Positions 63,410-64,000 of a stretch of DNA of 64,000 bases are shown in pieces. Under the pieces are notes generated by a model, which was not told the origin of the DNA, made no database searches, and saw only the letters and a list, made by a program, of their open reading frames with translations. Positions within the stretch are counted from its first letter, which is position 1, and each line of letters begins with the position of its first letter. Source of the stretch: Bacteroidia bacterium (GTDB taxonomy: Bacteria > Bacteroidota > Bacteroidia > Cytophagales > Cyclobacteriaceae); contig JAUILA010000017.1 in NCBI GenBank assembly GCA_030432655.1, positions 1-64,000 of the forward strand, in the 5' to 3' direction. Position numbers and translations under genes: made by a program.

Positions 63410-64000
63410 GGCAGGTGATCGTTTTTCAGAACATCCTCAATGGAAAGGGCGGCTGTTACGCTTGTTTTGCCAAACTCTTTTCGGTATTGAGGTGCACTGA
63501 AAACCGCAATAACCTGATTAAACAGGAAGGTGGGAAGTGCAGGCAGATAGCGGACCATTTTATTTCGGATTATGACCCCTGTAAAGAAAATAAAAAACAG
63601 GACAATTGCTGCACCCAGTGCAAATGCCAGGGGTGGGTACACAAATATATTGAGAATTAGCAATATACTGAGCAGGGCAAGATTAAGAAAAACAGGAGGG
63701 CGGACAGTTGCCAAACCGAATACGATCATATTCCAGTTGGTGGTCAGAAATCCACGAATAAATGTCCGGGCAGATTCTTTCATGTTTTCAAAGTAGGCAT
63801 TGATCCACCGGGCCCGTTGTCGACGCATCTGGTTAGCGAGACTGACCTTTTCATCATAGGTGACTGCATGCCTGGCATATGCAATTCGATATCCTTGCTG
63901 GACAAGGTAATTTTGAAGAAGCTTATCTTCACCAAGAAGCAGCATGTCAATATTCTCTTTCTTTTTTTCCAGGAACCTCAGCATGATTTCTTTTTCAACG
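63406..64000 (-). CDS. Processive family 2 glycosyltransferase, C-terminal part (N-terminus outside window)
   Basis: The frame is open to the right edge. The visible part has GEDKLLQNYLVQQGYRIAYAR (acceptor-site acidic residue), the QRARWI motif diagnostic of processive synthases such as hyaluronan, chitin or cellulose synthase, and three or four C-terminal helices. The catalytic DxD part is not in the window. It heads an operon of three glycosyltransferase genes and probably makes a polysaccharide backbone. Confidence 0.85.
   Translation of the reverse strand, partial: VEKEIMLRFLEKKKENIDMLLLGEDKLLQNYLVQQGYRIAYARHAVTYDEKVSLANQMRRQRARWINAYFENMKESARTFIRGFLTTNWNMIVFGLATVRPPVFLNLALLSILLILNIFVYPPLAFALGAAIVLFFIFFTGVIIRNKMVRYLPALPTFLFNQVIAVFSAPQYRKEFGKTSVTAALSIEDVLKNDHLP

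Noticed and set aside
62525-64000. Frameshifted single glycosyltransferase
   Set aside because: The two GT2 frames each have their own family motifs and meet with an ATGA overlap, so they are separate genes.
1-64000. tRNA, rRNA, CRISPR or phage genes
   Set aside because: Reading through the gaps between genes showed no cloverleaf-like blocks, no rRNA-like stretches, no short regular repeats and no phage structural proteins; a covariance search was not possible.

Overview
The window is chromosomal DNA of a Bacteroidota bacterium, most likely a Cytophagales-type gliding or marine lineage. The evidence is two proteins with type IX secretion (T9SS) sorting domains, a PorP/SprF-family gene, a BlaI/M56 pair with TonB and carboxypeptidase-regulatory domains, a TonB-dependent receptor, TAnnTTTG-type promoter elements and short or absent Shine-Dalgarno leaders. 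Genes are tightly packed, with many ATGA overlaps and several convergent pairs whose 3' ends overlap. No rRNA, tRNA, CRISPR array or intact insertion sequence was seen; the first 165 bases are a possible transposase tail.

Layout. 1-522: transposase-like tail, a G-rich tract, a perfect hairpin and a terminator. 523-2710: BlaR1-like M56 receptor, BlaI repressor and two tandem operators. 2871-6810: gluconate-dehydrogenase-type GMC flavoprotein with its Tat subunit, then a TIM-barrel isomerase and a DUF4159 protein. 6951-8430: methyltransferase and a secreted protein of unknown function. 8510-15032: an amino-acid/peptide operon (P1 aminopeptidase, sodium symporter, GNAT, M20 amidohydrolase, alanine racemase, ornithine-racemase-like protein). 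15029-19008: formate/nitrite channel, Dps, universal stress protein, M23-type peptidase, ECF sigma factor and a putative anti-sigma. 19126-27685: membrane protein, ABC permease, RND exporter, thyA, cyclophilin, dinB and a deoxynucleoside kinase. 27841-36173: haem-type TonB receptor, YheT-like hydrolase, gamma-glutamyltransferase, TetR regulator, second sodium symporter, TPR protein and a basic lipoprotein.

36181-48105 is a glycoconjugate region. Its core is a translationally coupled operon (40080-45172) encoding a GT-C-like membrane protein, a UbiA-type polyprenyl-phosphate phosphoribosyltransferase, a DprE1-type oxidase, a DprE2-type reductase and a HAD phosphatase. This is the mycobacterial route to decaprenylphosphoryl-D-arabinose, transplanted to a Gram-negative context. 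A second GT-C-like protein, a GT2 enzyme, a sulfotransferase, an acyltransferase and a second GMC oxidoreductase flank it.

48109-61370 carries three large secreted proteins that share an alpha/beta-hydrolase (esterase) domain but differ in what follows: Ig/fn3/PA14/SGNH modules with a type A T9SS tail; about fifteen PKD-like repeats with a type B tail; or a beta-propeller-like domain. A PorP/SprF protein with a C-terminal SPOR-like domain sits directly after the type B substrate. 61423-64000 holds three overlapping glycosyltransferase genes, the last cut by the window edge.

The strongest leads are the arabinose-donor operon, whose DprE1 has alanine where the benzothiazinone-target cysteine should be, the esterase trio with its T9SS partner, the SGNH domain apparently inserted into an fn3 fold, and the racemase/amidohydrolase operon.
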